Shown: piece after piece, positions 18,401 through 27,716 of the stretch
How positions within the stretch are numbered: position 1 is the stretch's first letter
Layout: each line of letters begins with the position of its first letter
Assembly: GCF_014201715.1 (NCBI RefSeq)
Contig: NZ_JACHFD010000011.1
Location: forward strand, 1-64,000
From: Haloferula luteola
Lineage (GTDB): Bacteria; Verrucomicrobiota; Verrucomicrobiia; Verrucomicrobiales; Akkermansiaceae
Direction: 5' to 3'
Length of the DNA stretch: 64,000 nt
Made by a program: the position numbers and the translations under genes
Notes under the pieces: generated by a model
Database searches by the model: none
What the model was told of the DNA's origin: nothing
What the model saw: only the letters and a program-made list of their open reading frames with translations

Positions 18401-21042
18401 CAGTTGGAATCGAGGTAGGACTTGGCTCGTTGCTGAAGGGTGGAGGTGGTGTCGTCGTGGTCGTGAAGCCGGTCGAAGGTGGCGAGGTCGGCTGCGCTGA
18501 GAGGGGTATCGAAGAGGCCAACATGGTCCCATGCGAGCAGCTGCTCGTCGGTGATTCCATTGGGATATTCGAGGGTGCGATTGAACTGCCGGGTGTTGAG
18601 TCCAAGGGCGCCTCCAGCCTGGGGGTTGTGGCAGGTGAGGCAATCGCTACGGCTTGGGTAGTACCATGGCTGACGGCGGGTGCCGACCTCGAAACGGGCG
18701 GTGGTTTCGGCATCTGCAGTATGGGCGGTGACGGCGAGGCCGAATTCTACGGAATCGGGGAAATCGAGAGTGACGCGAGCATACTCCATCCAGGTGAAGC
18801 CATCGCTGCCGGAATAGGCGATGAAGGTATCTCCGCTCCGTTGGAGGCGTAGCCAGGTGTTCGGGTAGCTGACGGTGGGTTGGGGGAGGGGAGGATACAG
18901 GGCCGTGGCATTGCCTCCGGTGGTGGCTCGGTACTGGAATTCGTAGCCGCCCGTGTTGTTGTTGCGCTCCGCGTTGCTTGGAAAGACCAATGCCATGATG
19001 TGGCGGGCATCGGGCGCCAAGGAGTCCCGAACCATCAGGCCGGACTTGGTGTAGAGGTCGGATTGGACGACACTTTCGACCCGTACGGCGACGTCGAAGT
19101 CCCCGGTGCGGGTCTGGTGAGCGAAGTGGAATTGATCGGAGGTGTTCCAAATGTCGGTGCCACCGGCGTGGATGGTCACGAGATTGCCATTGCGGGAAGT
19201 AGAGCCTGGATAGGTGGGATTGCCGATGTCCACGGAGGTGAGGGCGTCCCAAGGGTCGGTGGTGATGGTCACACTTTCCGCCAGGGATCCGTCGAGCAAG
19301 TCTGCCTCCGTCTGATCGGCGCGCCATTTGTAAGTGGCACCGTAAACTTCGCCGTCTTCCTTCACGACCAAGACGCGGGTTTCGAGGTTGCGCAGGATGC
19401 TGGGATTGGAGGCGTCCACAGGCAATTGGAAGTGTTTCACAAAGACACTGCCGGGTGGAAAATCCCATCCTCCTGTGGCGTGAAATCCAACGGTGGTGCC
19501 GGCTGGGATCATCGCGAATCGAGTTTTGACGGCGCCGTCCGACCAGAATGGAGCATTGATTTCGTAGGGGATCAGCTGATCGCCGGGTTCCAGAGTCGTA
19601 AGGTTCTGAAAAATTCCGGTGGCGCTGAGAGTTGCTGGAAGCGGTTCGCCGGGTTCGGTGGCTCCTCGATCAAGTTTGTAGATGCGTCCCTCGGTGCTAC
19701 TGAGTTGGCAGAGGTAGATTTCTCCCTGGGCGTCGGTGCCGAAGGAGCCGAGGCCCCGATAGTCGTTACCAGAATTCGGACCGGGTCCGTCGGGAAGGAT
19801 GGCGAGAGGTACCTTGGTGGCGGGAGAGACGCTTTCGTCGAGATACCAGACGATTCCGCTCATGTTGTCGCCGAAGAGATATTTTCCGAAGAGTTCGGGG
19901 AAGCGGCTACCTCGGTAGACGTAGCCACCGATGACGCAGCTGCCGTCGCCAGTGCCGTGAGGGTAGTCGATGATGGGGCGCTTGCTGATGCCGGGATACG
20001 GAGGGGTGAGGTCTCCGGTATTGCCTTCAATTCTGGGCCACTGAAAATTCAGGCCGGGAGGATCGTCCGGTTCGATCACGCTGATCTCTTCGCGGGCTTC
20101 CGCGCCGACGTCGCCGATGAAAATCCGTCCTGTAATGGCGTCGACAGTCATGCGGTGGGGGCTGCGCAGACCGAGGGCATAGAACTCTTCGAGGGCTTCG
20201 GGTTGGCCTACGAAGGGGTTGTCATTGGGGATGAAATAGCGGGGCCAGTCCGGGCTGATTTCATTGATGGCTCGGACGGTGGGGGGGTGGCTGATGTCGC
20301 CGCCCCGCTGGTCCACATCGATGCGCAGGACACCGGAGAATAGTCCGGTATCGATGACTTGGCCGTTGCGACCGGGATTGGCATCGTCACCATTGGTGAG
20401 GTAGAGAAATCCGTTGTCGGGGTGGAAGAACATGCCGCCACCATTGTGCCATACGGTGGCGTCCTGTTGGTCGATGACGACGTATTCGTCGTTGGGGTCG
20501 GCTTGGTAGGTGGCGTCGAGCGTGAAGCGCGACAGGCGGTCACGAGTTGGGGTGGCGGTGGGAGGGCGATTGTTGGCATCGCCGAGAACCGGGCCGAGGT
20601 CACCACTGGCACCCGAGATGCCACCACGCCAGTTGTAGTAGACAAAGATCTGGCGGTTGTTTTGGAAATCCGGGTGAGGGGCGACGGCGAGCATCCCCGA
20701 GTCGTCCCACCCCTGAGTGTTTCCTGAGAGGTCGATGACCAGAGTTTTCTCGGTGGTCTCGGGATCGTTCTCGAAGGACCAGATTTTCCCTTCCCTTTCC
20801 CAGACAATGAGTCGTTGAGTGCCGGGGATGGAGGTCAGGCCGACGGGATTGAGAAATGTGAGGTTGGGAAAGGCGAGAACCGTCGAATAGTCCGTGGGGA
20901 TGGCCGGAGGCTCTGTTGGGAAGGTTCCGTCCCAATAGGGGCCCACAGTAGGACGCTCGGACAAGCCGTGGGTCTGGGCGGGGAGATGGGACGAGAGAAT
21001 CGCGAAGAGGGCGGAGAGGAGAAGACCTTTGGGTTGTGCCAT
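15481..21042 (-). CDS. Giant secreted mosaic: PQQ sugar dehydrogenase, dihaem cytochrome, Fn3, LamG x2, Calx-beta
   Basis: The 1853-residue protein is a chain of recognisable modules. A signal peptide (1-22) is followed by a PQQ-dependent sugar dehydrogenase-like six-bladed propeller, about 50-460 (DSGMLAVAPHPDF, ATVWHNGGGMFFHPDNGFLY, GLRSPHRMTVD, IFIGDVGAEAREEI). An SO2930-type dihaem cytochrome module begins near 470 (INAPFWSDGAVKTRFAMIP). This module is split by an inserted beta-sandwich domain (about 595-785, GDFDVAVRVESV) and resumes with haem motifs CLTCH at about 801 and CAYCH at about 881. Then come fibronectin III (about 975-1065), a choice-of-anchor-D-like Ig domain (about 1075-1190), two LamG domains (about 1193-1390 and 1400-1600), Calx-beta (about 1605-1715) and a calcium-binding DADPDGDGLDN segment. 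It probably oxidises sugar outside the inner membrane and passes electrons to its own haems. No sorting signal is evident at the C-terminus. Confidence 0.85.
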   Translation of the reverse strand: MAQPKGLLLSALFAILSSHLPAQTHGLSERPTVGPYWDGTFPTEPPAIPTDYSTVLAFPNLTFLNPVGLTSIPGTQRLIVWEREGKIWSFENDPETTEKTLVIDLSGNTQGWDDSGMLAVAPHPDFQNNRQIFVYYNWRGGISGASGDLGPVLGDANNRPPTATPTRDRLSRFTLDATYQADPNDEYVVIDQQDATVWHNGGGMFFHPDNGFLYLTNGDDANPGRNGQVIDTGLFSGVLRIDVDQRGGDISHPPTVRAINEISPDWPRYFIPNDNPFVGQPEALEEFYALGLRSPHRMTVDAITGRIFIGDVGAEAREEISVIEPDDPPGLNFQWPRIEGNTGDLTPPYPGISKRPIIDYPHGTGDGSCVIGGYVYRGSRFPELFGKYLFGDNMSGIVWYLDESVSPATKVPLAILPDGPGPNSGNDYRGLGSFGTDAQGEIYLCQLSSTEGRIYKLDRGATEPGEPLPATLSATGIFQNLTTLEPGDQLIPYEINAPFWSDGAVKTRFAMIPAGTTVGFHATGGWDFPPGSVFVKHFQLPVDASNPSILRNLETRVLVVKEDGEVYGATYKWRADQTEADLLDGSLAESVTITTDPWDALTSVDIGNPTYPGSTSRNGNLVTIHAGGTDIWNTSDQFHFAHQTRTGDFDVAVRVESVVQSDLYTKSGLMVRDSLAPDARHIMALVFPSNAERNNNTGGYEFQYRATTGGNATALYPPLPQPTVSYPNTWLRLQRSGDTFIAYSGSDGFTWMEYARVTLDFPDSVEFGLAVTAHTADAETTARFEVGTRRQPWYYPSRSDCLTCHNPQAGGALGLNTRQFNRTLEYPNGITDEQLLAWDHVGLFDTPLSAADLATFDRLHDHDDTTSTLQQRAKSYLDSNCAYCHRPNGVQAFWDARYDAEFSEQGIYYGMLVNELGDADNRVVVPADLDHSVLYRRVNTNGEIHMPPLARNRIDEEGVAMLAEWILSLPEEEVAAPTQLTALPTSNSTVELAWADLSDNEQGFVIERSIAGGAFGILGYVDPGSTRFIDTAAAPFQENTYRVKAYGEYVQSDPSNSATAIPDVGPPAPEIQLAGLGTEIFHADLVPDLLDGTDFGVVTAETGPVTRTFTLRNLGNLPLQLTTTPAVTLQGPGSPSFSLTITPESPIAARSETTFSITFDPIGASRQEATVSIASNDPDEPLFTFAIAGTPLDVGLVAWWRLDDGSGTTAMDATGAGHNGTFSAPLPVWNSAGHLGGSLTFSGEQGQSLEVPSHPDLNPTTALTLTAWGLAADWSGNRRIIQKSTNDNQYRLLAEGGALVFEITNIGRIESALPSAGSWHHFAATYDGSLMILYVDGIPVAWDEASGAIPTTNDPLWIGTKTPNSIAGDHWSGDLDEIRLYNLALSGADIAALAEASLDSGLVAHWPLDASSGTVARDTSGRGHHGTLTSPYPSWVDDGRLGQALAFDHSIGQSVTVASTDALNPPVAISISAWVRANNWIDNGRILQKGSSDNQYRFHAENGFFIWQLAGIGRLEAPLPDTGRWVHVAATFDGLHMILYYDGEEIASADHSGLLASSTDPLYLGTKLPNGSGKNTLDGDLDDVRLYARALTSKELATLAVQGSRLSLTATDSLARRGTGDTAEFTLSRTGPTTHALEIPLSFEESATSATPGIDFTTSPLTSYFLIPAGASSATLRVTPLDATHPTGPRTLTLIAEEIDGYTADPASATAVLEDSPVNEWKIESFGGLTGAASDQAADDADPDGDGLDNLLEAALGTHPLHADTDVLPAPALREIDGIRYLTSTYRRPHPALEGLSYWHQTGTHLGTDWQPAMLLPGYPLDHGDGTETVIFASPTPIPEAPRQFLRLRVSRP

Positions 21043-21221
21043 GAGTCGGGTGGGTTTTGCCGAGACGTGGAATGAAAGAAGACCTCAGGGTGCCGATCTT
21101 GGGACGGTCCCCCGAGGGTAACCCGATCAGGTTAGAAGGGGATTCAGAGAGGTGGTGGATTGTTTGGTGGCGAATTCGTCACGGAAATGCGGGGTTGGAC
21201 TGACTGGAGGAGTTTCCCATT

Positions 21222-21240
21222 GCATCCGATGGCCGGATGC
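21222..21240 (+). promoter_or_regulatory. Inverted repeat upstream of fabG
   Basis: GCATCC (21222-21227) and GGATGC (21235-21240) lie 13 nt before the fabG ATG. It could be an operator or a hairpin over the ribosome-binding region. The rest of the 211-bp divergent gap shows nothing convincing. Confidence 0.3.
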
Positions 21241-21253
21241 GCAGCCTCGGGGC

Positions 21254-22003
21254 ATGCAATCCTTTGAAGGAAAAGTGGCGGTCGTGACCGGTGGTGGTCG
21301 GGGTATTGGCGGAGCGATCGCGCGGGCATTGGCCGAGCGGGGTGCGAAGGTGGCGGTGATCAGCCGAAGTGAATCCAGTTGTGGGGCGACAGCAGAGGCG
21401 ATCCATGCGGATTTCCCGGGTGCGGCAAAGGCCTATGCGGTGGACGTGGCGGATCACGAGGCCGTGCAAGCGTTGGGCAAACAGGTTTTGGCGGATTTTG
21501 GGTCCGTCGATATTTTGGTGAACAATGCAGGGGTGACCCGCGATGGCTTGTTGATGCGGATGAAAGATGAGGACTGGATGGCGGTGCTTGATACCAATTT
21601 GAAGGGCGCGTTCAACACGGTGAAGGCATTCATGCGGCCGATCATGAAGTCGGATCAGGGTCGGATTTTGAATATAGCTTCGGTGATCGGTTTGATGGGC
21701 AATGCGGGCCAAGCGAACTATGCGGCGAGCAAGGCGGGCTTGATTGGTTTCACCAAATCCGTGGCTCGTGAGCTGGCGGGTAAAGCCGTGACCTGCAATG
21801 CCATCGCGCCTGGATTTATCTCGACGGACATGACGGATGTGCTCCCTGAAAAGGTGCGTGAGGACATCATGGCGAAGATTCCGCTCGGGAGTTTTGGCAA
21901 GGTCGAGGATGTGACCCAGCTGGTATTGTTTCTCGCGGGTCCCGGAGCACGCTACATCACGGGTCAGGTGATGGCGGTGGATGGCGGGATGACCATGCAA
22001 TAA
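21254..22003 (+). CDS. fabG: 3-oxoacyl-[acyl-carrier-protein] reductase
   Basis: FabG is an NADPH-dependent short-chain dehydrogenase that reduces 3-oxoacyl-ACP in fatty-acid elongation. The 249 residues carry the cofactor motif TGGGRGIGGAIA at about 11-22, the NNAG motif in DILVNNAGVTRDGLLMRMKDE, the catalytic Ser in NIASVIG and Tyr/Lys in YAASKAG. They end in the family-typical ITGQVMAVDGGMTM. The frame opens earlier, at 21152, but ATG 21254 (MQSFEGKVAVVTGG) fits the family. SixA begins 8 bp after its stop codon, so the two form an operon. FabV at 30170 supplies the enoyl-reductase step of the same pathway. Confidence 0.93.
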   Translation: MQSFEGKVAVVTGGGRGIGGAIARALAERGAKVAVISRSESSCGATAEAIHADFPGAAKAYAVDVADHEAVQALGKQVLADFGSVDILVNNAGVTRDGLLMRMKDEDWMAVLDTNLKGAFNTVKAFMRPIMKSDQGRILNIASVIGLMGNAGQANYAASKAGLIGFTKSVARELAGKAVTCNAIAPGFISTDMTDVLPEKVREDIMAKIPLGSFGKVEDVTQLVLFLAGPGARYITGQVMAVDGGMTMQ

Positions 22004-22011
22004 GGAGAACC

Positions 22012-22485
22012 ATGGAGCTGATTCTGCTGCGTCACGGAAAGGCCGAAGACCACCGGTCGGAAGGCGATTTTGATCGTCGACTGGTGGACAAAGGGATGCG
22101 CCAGGCGCGGCGGGCAGCGCGTTTGCTGGGCGGGCTGGATCGACTGCCGGAGGTGGTTCTGAGCAGCCCTCGAATCCGAGCAAAGGAGACGGCTGAACAC
22201 TTCTGCGATGAGGTGGGATTGGGGGCGCCGGTGATTCAGTCATGGCTGGACTGCGGGATGAATCCCGAGGAAGCCATGCGAGAGCTGGCAGCGTTCAGTG
22301 AGTTTGAAAGAGTAATGATCGTGGGACACGAGCCGGATTTTTCGATGCTGGTGGAAAGCTGGATCGAATGCCGGGGAGGGGTGGAGGTGAAGAAGGGGGC
22401 GCTGGTGGGGCTGGAGGTGATGCCTCCTAGGCGCGGGGGGAGGTTGGTGTTTTTGGTTCCGCCCAAGATGGTGGGTGGTTCGTAG
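22012..22485 (+). CDS. sixA: Phosphohistidine phosphatase SixA
   Basis: A 157-residue histidine phosphatase superfamily protein. It begins with the RHG catalytic motif (LILLRHGKAEDH, His at 8) and has the second conserved region VVLSSPRIRAKETAEHF and the later catalytic histidine in VMIVGHEPDFS. In E. coli SixA dephosphorylates phosphohistidine proteins of the nitrogen-related phosphotransferase system. Here it faces ptsI, ptsH and hprK across 341 bp, which fits the same substrate (inference). A Shine-Dalgarno AAGGAG precedes ATG 22012, and it is co-transcribed with fabG. Confidence 0.88.
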   Translation: MELILLRHGKAEDHRSEGDFDRRLVDKGMRQARRAARLLGGLDRLPEVVLSSPRIRAKETAEHFCDEVGLGAPVIQSWLDCGMNPEEAMRELAAFSEFERVMIVGHEPDFSMLVESWIECRGGVEVKKGALVGLEVMPPRRGGRLVFLVPPKMVGGS

Positions 22486-22522
22486 GATGGGGGACCGGCG
22501 TCCGATGAGGGCGAGGGTTTTG

Positions 22523-22785
22523 GGAAAGCGGTGACGTGTCACCAAAGTCCGAAAAGGTTTGGGGTGAGGCGGATGGTGGAGGGCGGAGCCGACGTGTCGG
22601 CTCCGGGGTGGTGTTTGGGGTGGGGGCGAGGGTTCTGGGAAAGCGGTGACGTGTCACCGCAGTCCGAAAAGGTTTGGGGTGGGGCGGATGGTGGAGGGCG
22701 GAGCCGACGTGTCGGCTCCGGGGTGGTGTTTGAGGTGGGGGCGAGGGTTTTGGGAAAGCGGTGACGTGTCACCGCAGTCCGAAGG
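22523..22785 (+). repeat. Dual-hairpin repeat array 3, period 115 bp
   Basis: Core A is at 22528-22545 (ends CCAA, so the last pairs are lost), 22643-22660 and 22758-22775. Core B is at 22585-22604 and 22700-22719. Every like-to-like interval is 115 bp. The spacers have their own sequence (GGTTTGGGG and GGATGGTGG blocks), again G-rich on the plus strand. It sits between the convergent sixA and ptsI genes. Read on the minus strand, each core A hairpin is followed by TTTCCC, so it might also help terminate ptsI. Confidence 0.95.
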
Positions 22786-22801
22786 TGGTGCCGAGTTCGG
22801 A

Positions 22802-22826
22802 ATCCGTCGATCCGTCGATCCGTCGA

Positions 22827-22833
<7 letters not shown>
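22802..22833. repeat. Short tandem octamer repeat at the ptsI 3' end
   Basis: ATCCGTCG is present three times in a row (22802-22825), followed by a variant ATCAATCG. The last unit overlaps the end of the ptsI coding sequence, so unit changes could alter its C-terminus or stop codon. Confidence 0.7.
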
Positions 22834-24593
<1,760 letters not shown>

Positions 24594-24635
24594 CAGCGCG
24601 ATGCTGGTCGACGGAGGGGGGAGGGAAAAGAAGAA

Positions 24636-24902
24636 TTAATCTTCCTCGAACTTGCGCTCAACGAGGTCAGCCAGTGCATCCATGGCGGATTGGGCGTCAT
24701 CGCCTTCAGCGAAAACCGTGATGACGGAGCCATGCCCGGCAGCGAGCATCATCAGGCCCATAATGCTCTTGCCATCAACCTCCTCGCCGTCTTTCTCCAC
24801 CCGAATTTCGGAGGTGAAACGGCTTGCGGTTTTGACGAATTGGGCGGCAGGCCGGGCGTGGATTCCCAGCTTGTTTTGGATGGTGAATGCTCGTTGGACC
24901 AT
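24636..24902 (-). CDS. ptsH: HPr phosphocarrier protein
   Basis: The 88-residue protein has both HPr phosphorylation sites: the histidine in NKLGIHARPAAQFVK (phosphorylated by enzyme I) and the regulatory serine in GKSIMGLMML (target of HPr kinase). The C-terminal helix DALADLVERKFEED is typical. It passes phosphate from EI to EIIA-type proteins or acts as a regulator. It lies between hprK (65 bp upstream) and ptsI (42 bp downstream) on the same strand. Confidence 0.96.
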   Translation of the reverse strand: MVQRAFTIQNKLGIHARPAAQFVKTASRFTSEIRVEKDGEEVDGKSIMGLMMLAAGHGSVITVFAEGDDAQSAMDALADLVERKFEED

Positions 24903-24967
24903 CAGGGTAAATTGCCTTGGGGCGGCGGAAGTCTAGGGAGAGGCGGTGAGGTTGGCCAAGGGATTTT

Positions 24968-25936
24968 TCAAAGCTCCCTCGTCGGGTTGTTACGTGACAT
25001 GTGTTGGAGCAGACGTTCGTTGAACTCATCGGCCATGTTGTATCCGAGTCGCCGGAGTTGCTGGTGGAGGGCAGCGATGGCGACCATGCGGGCGGTATCG
25101 CGACCGGGCGCCACGGGGATTTCGACCATGGCAACCGGTTGACCGAGAACCTCGAAGGTCTTCTGTTGGATGCCGACGCGGTCGACCTCATTGAGGTCAC
25201 CATGGGTCGTGAGGGTGACGACGAGATCGAGGCGTTTTTCGGGGCGAATGGAGGTGAGGCCGAACAGGTTGGCGGCGTTGACGATGCCGATGCCACGAAT
25301 TTCGATATAGCCGCGGGAAAGCTCTGGTGCGCTGGCGGTGAGTTCGCCATTGGCCCAGCGAACGCGGACCATGTCATCGGCGACGAGGGCGGCTCCGCGT
25401 TCGAGGAGGCCGATGGCGGTCTCGCTTTTGCCGCTGCCGCTCTTACCCATGATGAGGACTCCGATGCCCCGGATATCGACCATGCAGCCGTGAAGCGTCG
25501 TCGATGGTGCGAATTCCGCCTCCAATTTGAGGGTAGCGGCGTTGAGGAAGTTCATGGTCACCAGCGTGGTGGAAAACACCGGGATGTGGTGATGGGAGGA
25601 GATTTCCAAGAGATCGGGAGGGACGGGGATGCCACGGGAGACGACGATGGCGGGAATGTCTCGCTCGCACATCCGGCCGAATCGTTCGGCGCGCATCTGT
25701 GGCGTGAGCTTTTTCAGATAGGACATCTCTGAGTTGCCCAGCACCTGAATGCGCTTTTTGGCGAAGTAGGAGAAGAATCCGGCGAGGGCGAGGCCTGGTC
25801 GGTTGGGCGCAGGTTCGCCGATGGGGCGTTCGAAGCCGTGCCGCTCACTGATGAGTGACATCGAAAGTTCGCTTCCATGGCGTTCGAAAAACTCCCCGAT
25901 GGGCACAGAGAAGACTTTTTTGATCCGCGGCGGCAT
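24968..25936 (-). CDS. hprK: HPr kinase/phosphorylase
   Basis: HprK phosphorylates HPr on its serine and removes that phosphate when energy is low. The 322-residue protein has the N-terminal domain (LGNSEMSYLKKLTPQMR), the kinase P-loop MGKSGSGKSETAIGLLERG near residue 165, the DD pair in LVADDMVRVRW and the family signature GYIEIRGIGIVNAANLFG. The C-terminal helix is near full length. A minus-strand TATAAA 8 nt before ATG 25936 is a possible -10. It heads the hprK-ptsH-ptsI operon. Confidence 0.96.
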   Translation of the reverse strand: MPPRIKKVFSVPIGEFFERHGSELSMSLISERHGFERPIGEPAPNRPGLALAGFFSYFAKKRIQVLGNSEMSYLKKLTPQMRAERFGRMCERDIPAIVVSRGIPVPPDLLEISSHHHIPVFSTTLVTMNFLNAATLKLEAEFAPSTTLHGCMVDIRGIGVLIMGKSGSGKSETAIGLLERGAALVADDMVRVRWANGELTASAPELSRGYIEIRGIGIVNAANLFGLTSIRPEKRLDLVVTLTTHGDLNEVDRVGIQQKTFEVLGQPVAMVEIPVAPGRDTARMVAIAALHQQLRRLGYNMADEFNERLLQHMSRNNPTREL

Positions 25937-26023
25937 GGTGGGGATTTATAGGAATGAACGATGGGGAAGCGATGGAAAACACACGCCGTTTCGGTGAATC
26001 CGGGGTGCTGGGGAGGGTTTCCC

Positions 26024-27247
26024 TCAGAAGGTTCCAGAAACGCCCAGGGAAACGATATGACTGCCACCGGAGACGGTGCCGGTAAAGTTGCCACCGGGAT
26101 TGGTTTCGTTCAGGTAGACGGAGTCGGTGAAGAGGTGCGTGTAGCCCAAATCGACATTCCAACAGGGGTTGAAATGCCAACTGGCGCCGCAACTCAGCCA
26201 AATGCGGTCGGTATCCGGAATGCGCAGGGTGCGGTTGCGAGATTCGACGGGCGATTCGTCGTAGGCGATCCCGGCGCGGAGGGTAAGGGGGTCACAAGCT
26301 TTCCAGGTGGTGCCGACCGAGAATCTCCAGACATCGCTCCAGTTTTCGGAGGTGACGGGAGGCTGGGCCGCCGGAGGATTGCCGGTGACCTGGGGGGCGA
26401 GGGTTTGGAAGTCGCTCCATCCGGTCCAGAGGGCATCGGCGTGGAGTGCCCAGCGGTCGTCGATTGCATGATAACCACTGATTTCAAGGGTGTCCGGAAG
26501 GGTTAGGGCGGCGGTGCCAGGCCCATTGAAGGCGGGAATGGCGGCGGAGATGACTCGTCCTTTGAGGGTGAAGTCGACTTCTGAACGATAGTGGATGCCG
26601 ATGCGGGTGCGATCGCTGATCTCGTAAAGCACACCGACATTGAATCCGTAGCCCCAGTCATCGCCTGCGGTATCGAGGAGCACGGGCGAGGTGGGCACAG
26701 GGATGGAGGAGGACAAGGTGGCATCGGCATAGACCGCATCGAAGCCGAGGCCGAGGGACCATCCGGGAAGGAAGCGCCAGGCAAGGGACGGGTTGAGGTT
26801 GACGGTTTTAAGTTCGCTTTTGTCCGCCATCATGCGCGCGGCAAAGGACTGAGGGTATTGGGTCGACAGCCCATAGAGGGTGAAGGAGCCGAAGCCGATG
26901 GCCAGATCCTCGGTGAGCGCATGGGTGAAGTAGACAAAGGGGATGTAGGCGTCTTCGGCGAGGTCATCCGCGGAAGTGGCGACGCGAGTGGCGCCCGTTT
27001 GATAGATGCCGCGCAATTCAATGTTGGGGAGAACGGCCGTGATGCCTACAGAAACGGAGTTGTCCCCGGGGATGAGGAGCATGGCGGCCGGGTTTGAAGC
27101 GAGAGCCGATGCGTCTTCGGCGATGGCCGCTTCACCGGAAAAGGCGCGGCCGAGGCCAGAAGCGGAACGTTCTTGGAGCTGGAACCCGGCACCGGGAGCG
27201 GTGTCGGCAAGGAGGACAGTGGCGCAGAGGGCGCGCGGGACTTTCAT
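26024..27247 (-). CDS. FadL-type outer membrane transport protein (OmpP1/TodX family)
   Basis: The mature N-terminus carries the FadL hatch signature GFQLQERSASGLGRAFSGEAAIAEDASALASNPAAM. The rest consists of alternating amphipathic strands typical of a 14-stranded barrel and ends in a strand with terminal Phe (HIVSLGVSGTF). FadL proteins let long-chain fatty acids or other hydrophobic compounds cross the outer membrane. The start ATG 27247 (MKVPRALCATVLL) gives a signal peptide; the open frame upstream to 27376 is unlikely to be coding and overlaps the divergent DUF3817 gene. The length, 407 residues, is normal. It shows that the cell has an outer membrane. Confidence 0.88.
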   Translation of the reverse strand: MKVPRALCATVLLADTAPGAGFQLQERSASGLGRAFSGEAAIAEDASALASNPAAMLLIPGDNSVSVGITAVLPNIELRGIYQTGATRVATSADDLAEDAYIPFVYFTHALTEDLAIGFGSFTLYGLSTQYPQSFAARMMADKSELKTVNLNPSLAWRFLPGWSLGLGFDAVYADATLSSSIPVPTSPVLLDTAGDDWGYGFNVGVLYEISDRTRIGIHYRSEVDFTLKGRVISAAIPAFNGPGTAALTLPDTLEISGYHAIDDRWALHADALWTGWSDFQTLAPQVTGNPPAAQPPVTSENWSDVWRFSVGTTWKACDPLTLRAGIAYDESPVESRNRTLRIPDTDRIWLSCGASWHFNPCWNVDLGYTHLFTDSVYLNETNPGGNFTGTVSGGSHIVSLGVSGTF

Positions 27248-27367
27248 GCAAAGGGAAGGGTGGAGTAGAATTCCATCATGAGAGGAAGAAAGATGGCGGC
27301 AAGCGGGAAACGACAAGCTCGTGTCAGCCCGAGTTGACATTCGCTGAGGTCTGCACGAGGGGGCGGC

Positions 27368-27682
27368 ATGTCGCATGCCTCACTCAAGGATCCCATCGGC
27401 CGCATTCGCTGGGTTGGCCGTATCGAAGCGGTGTCATTCCTGTTTTTATTGGGGGTCGCGATGCCGATGAAGTATCTGGCCGACCAGGAGATTTGGGTGA
27501 AGGTAACGGGGATGGCTCACGGTGTTCTGTTCCTTCTCCTGTTGCTTTTGGTGGGCATTGCTTGGCTGGAGAAATGCATCCCGTTGAAGACAGCGGCGAT
27601 GGTGATGGGGGCTTCGTTGCTGCCATTTGGCCCCTTTGTGGTCGATTCCCGGCTGGCAAAAAGGGAAACGGACGCCGGTTGA
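27368..27682 (+). CDS. DUF3817 small membrane protein
   Basis: The 104-residue protein has three hydrophobic helices and the DUF3817 pattern: GRIEAVSFLFLLGVAMPMKY, then GMAHGVLFLLLLLL, then LPFGPFVVDSRL. The family is found in the inner membrane of many bacteria and has no established function. It is divergent from the FadL gene across 120 bp. A GAGGGGG Shine-Dalgarno element precedes ATG 27368. The FKBP gene starts 34 bp after it and may be co-transcribed. Confidence 0.8.
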   Translation: MSHASLKDPIGRIRWVGRIEAVSFLFLLGVAMPMKYLADQEIWVKVTGMAHGVLFLLLLLLVGIAWLEKCIPLKTAAMVMGASLLPFGPFVVDSRLAKRETDAG

Positions 27683-27716
27683 CACCGCCGGTCGTCCGTG
27701 GATGCTTCCGCGAAGC

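Noticed and set aside
9424-22785. CRISPR array as explanation of the repeat arrays
   Set aside because: The spacers are nearly identical within an array, each unit carries two different palindromes, and no cas gene is present.
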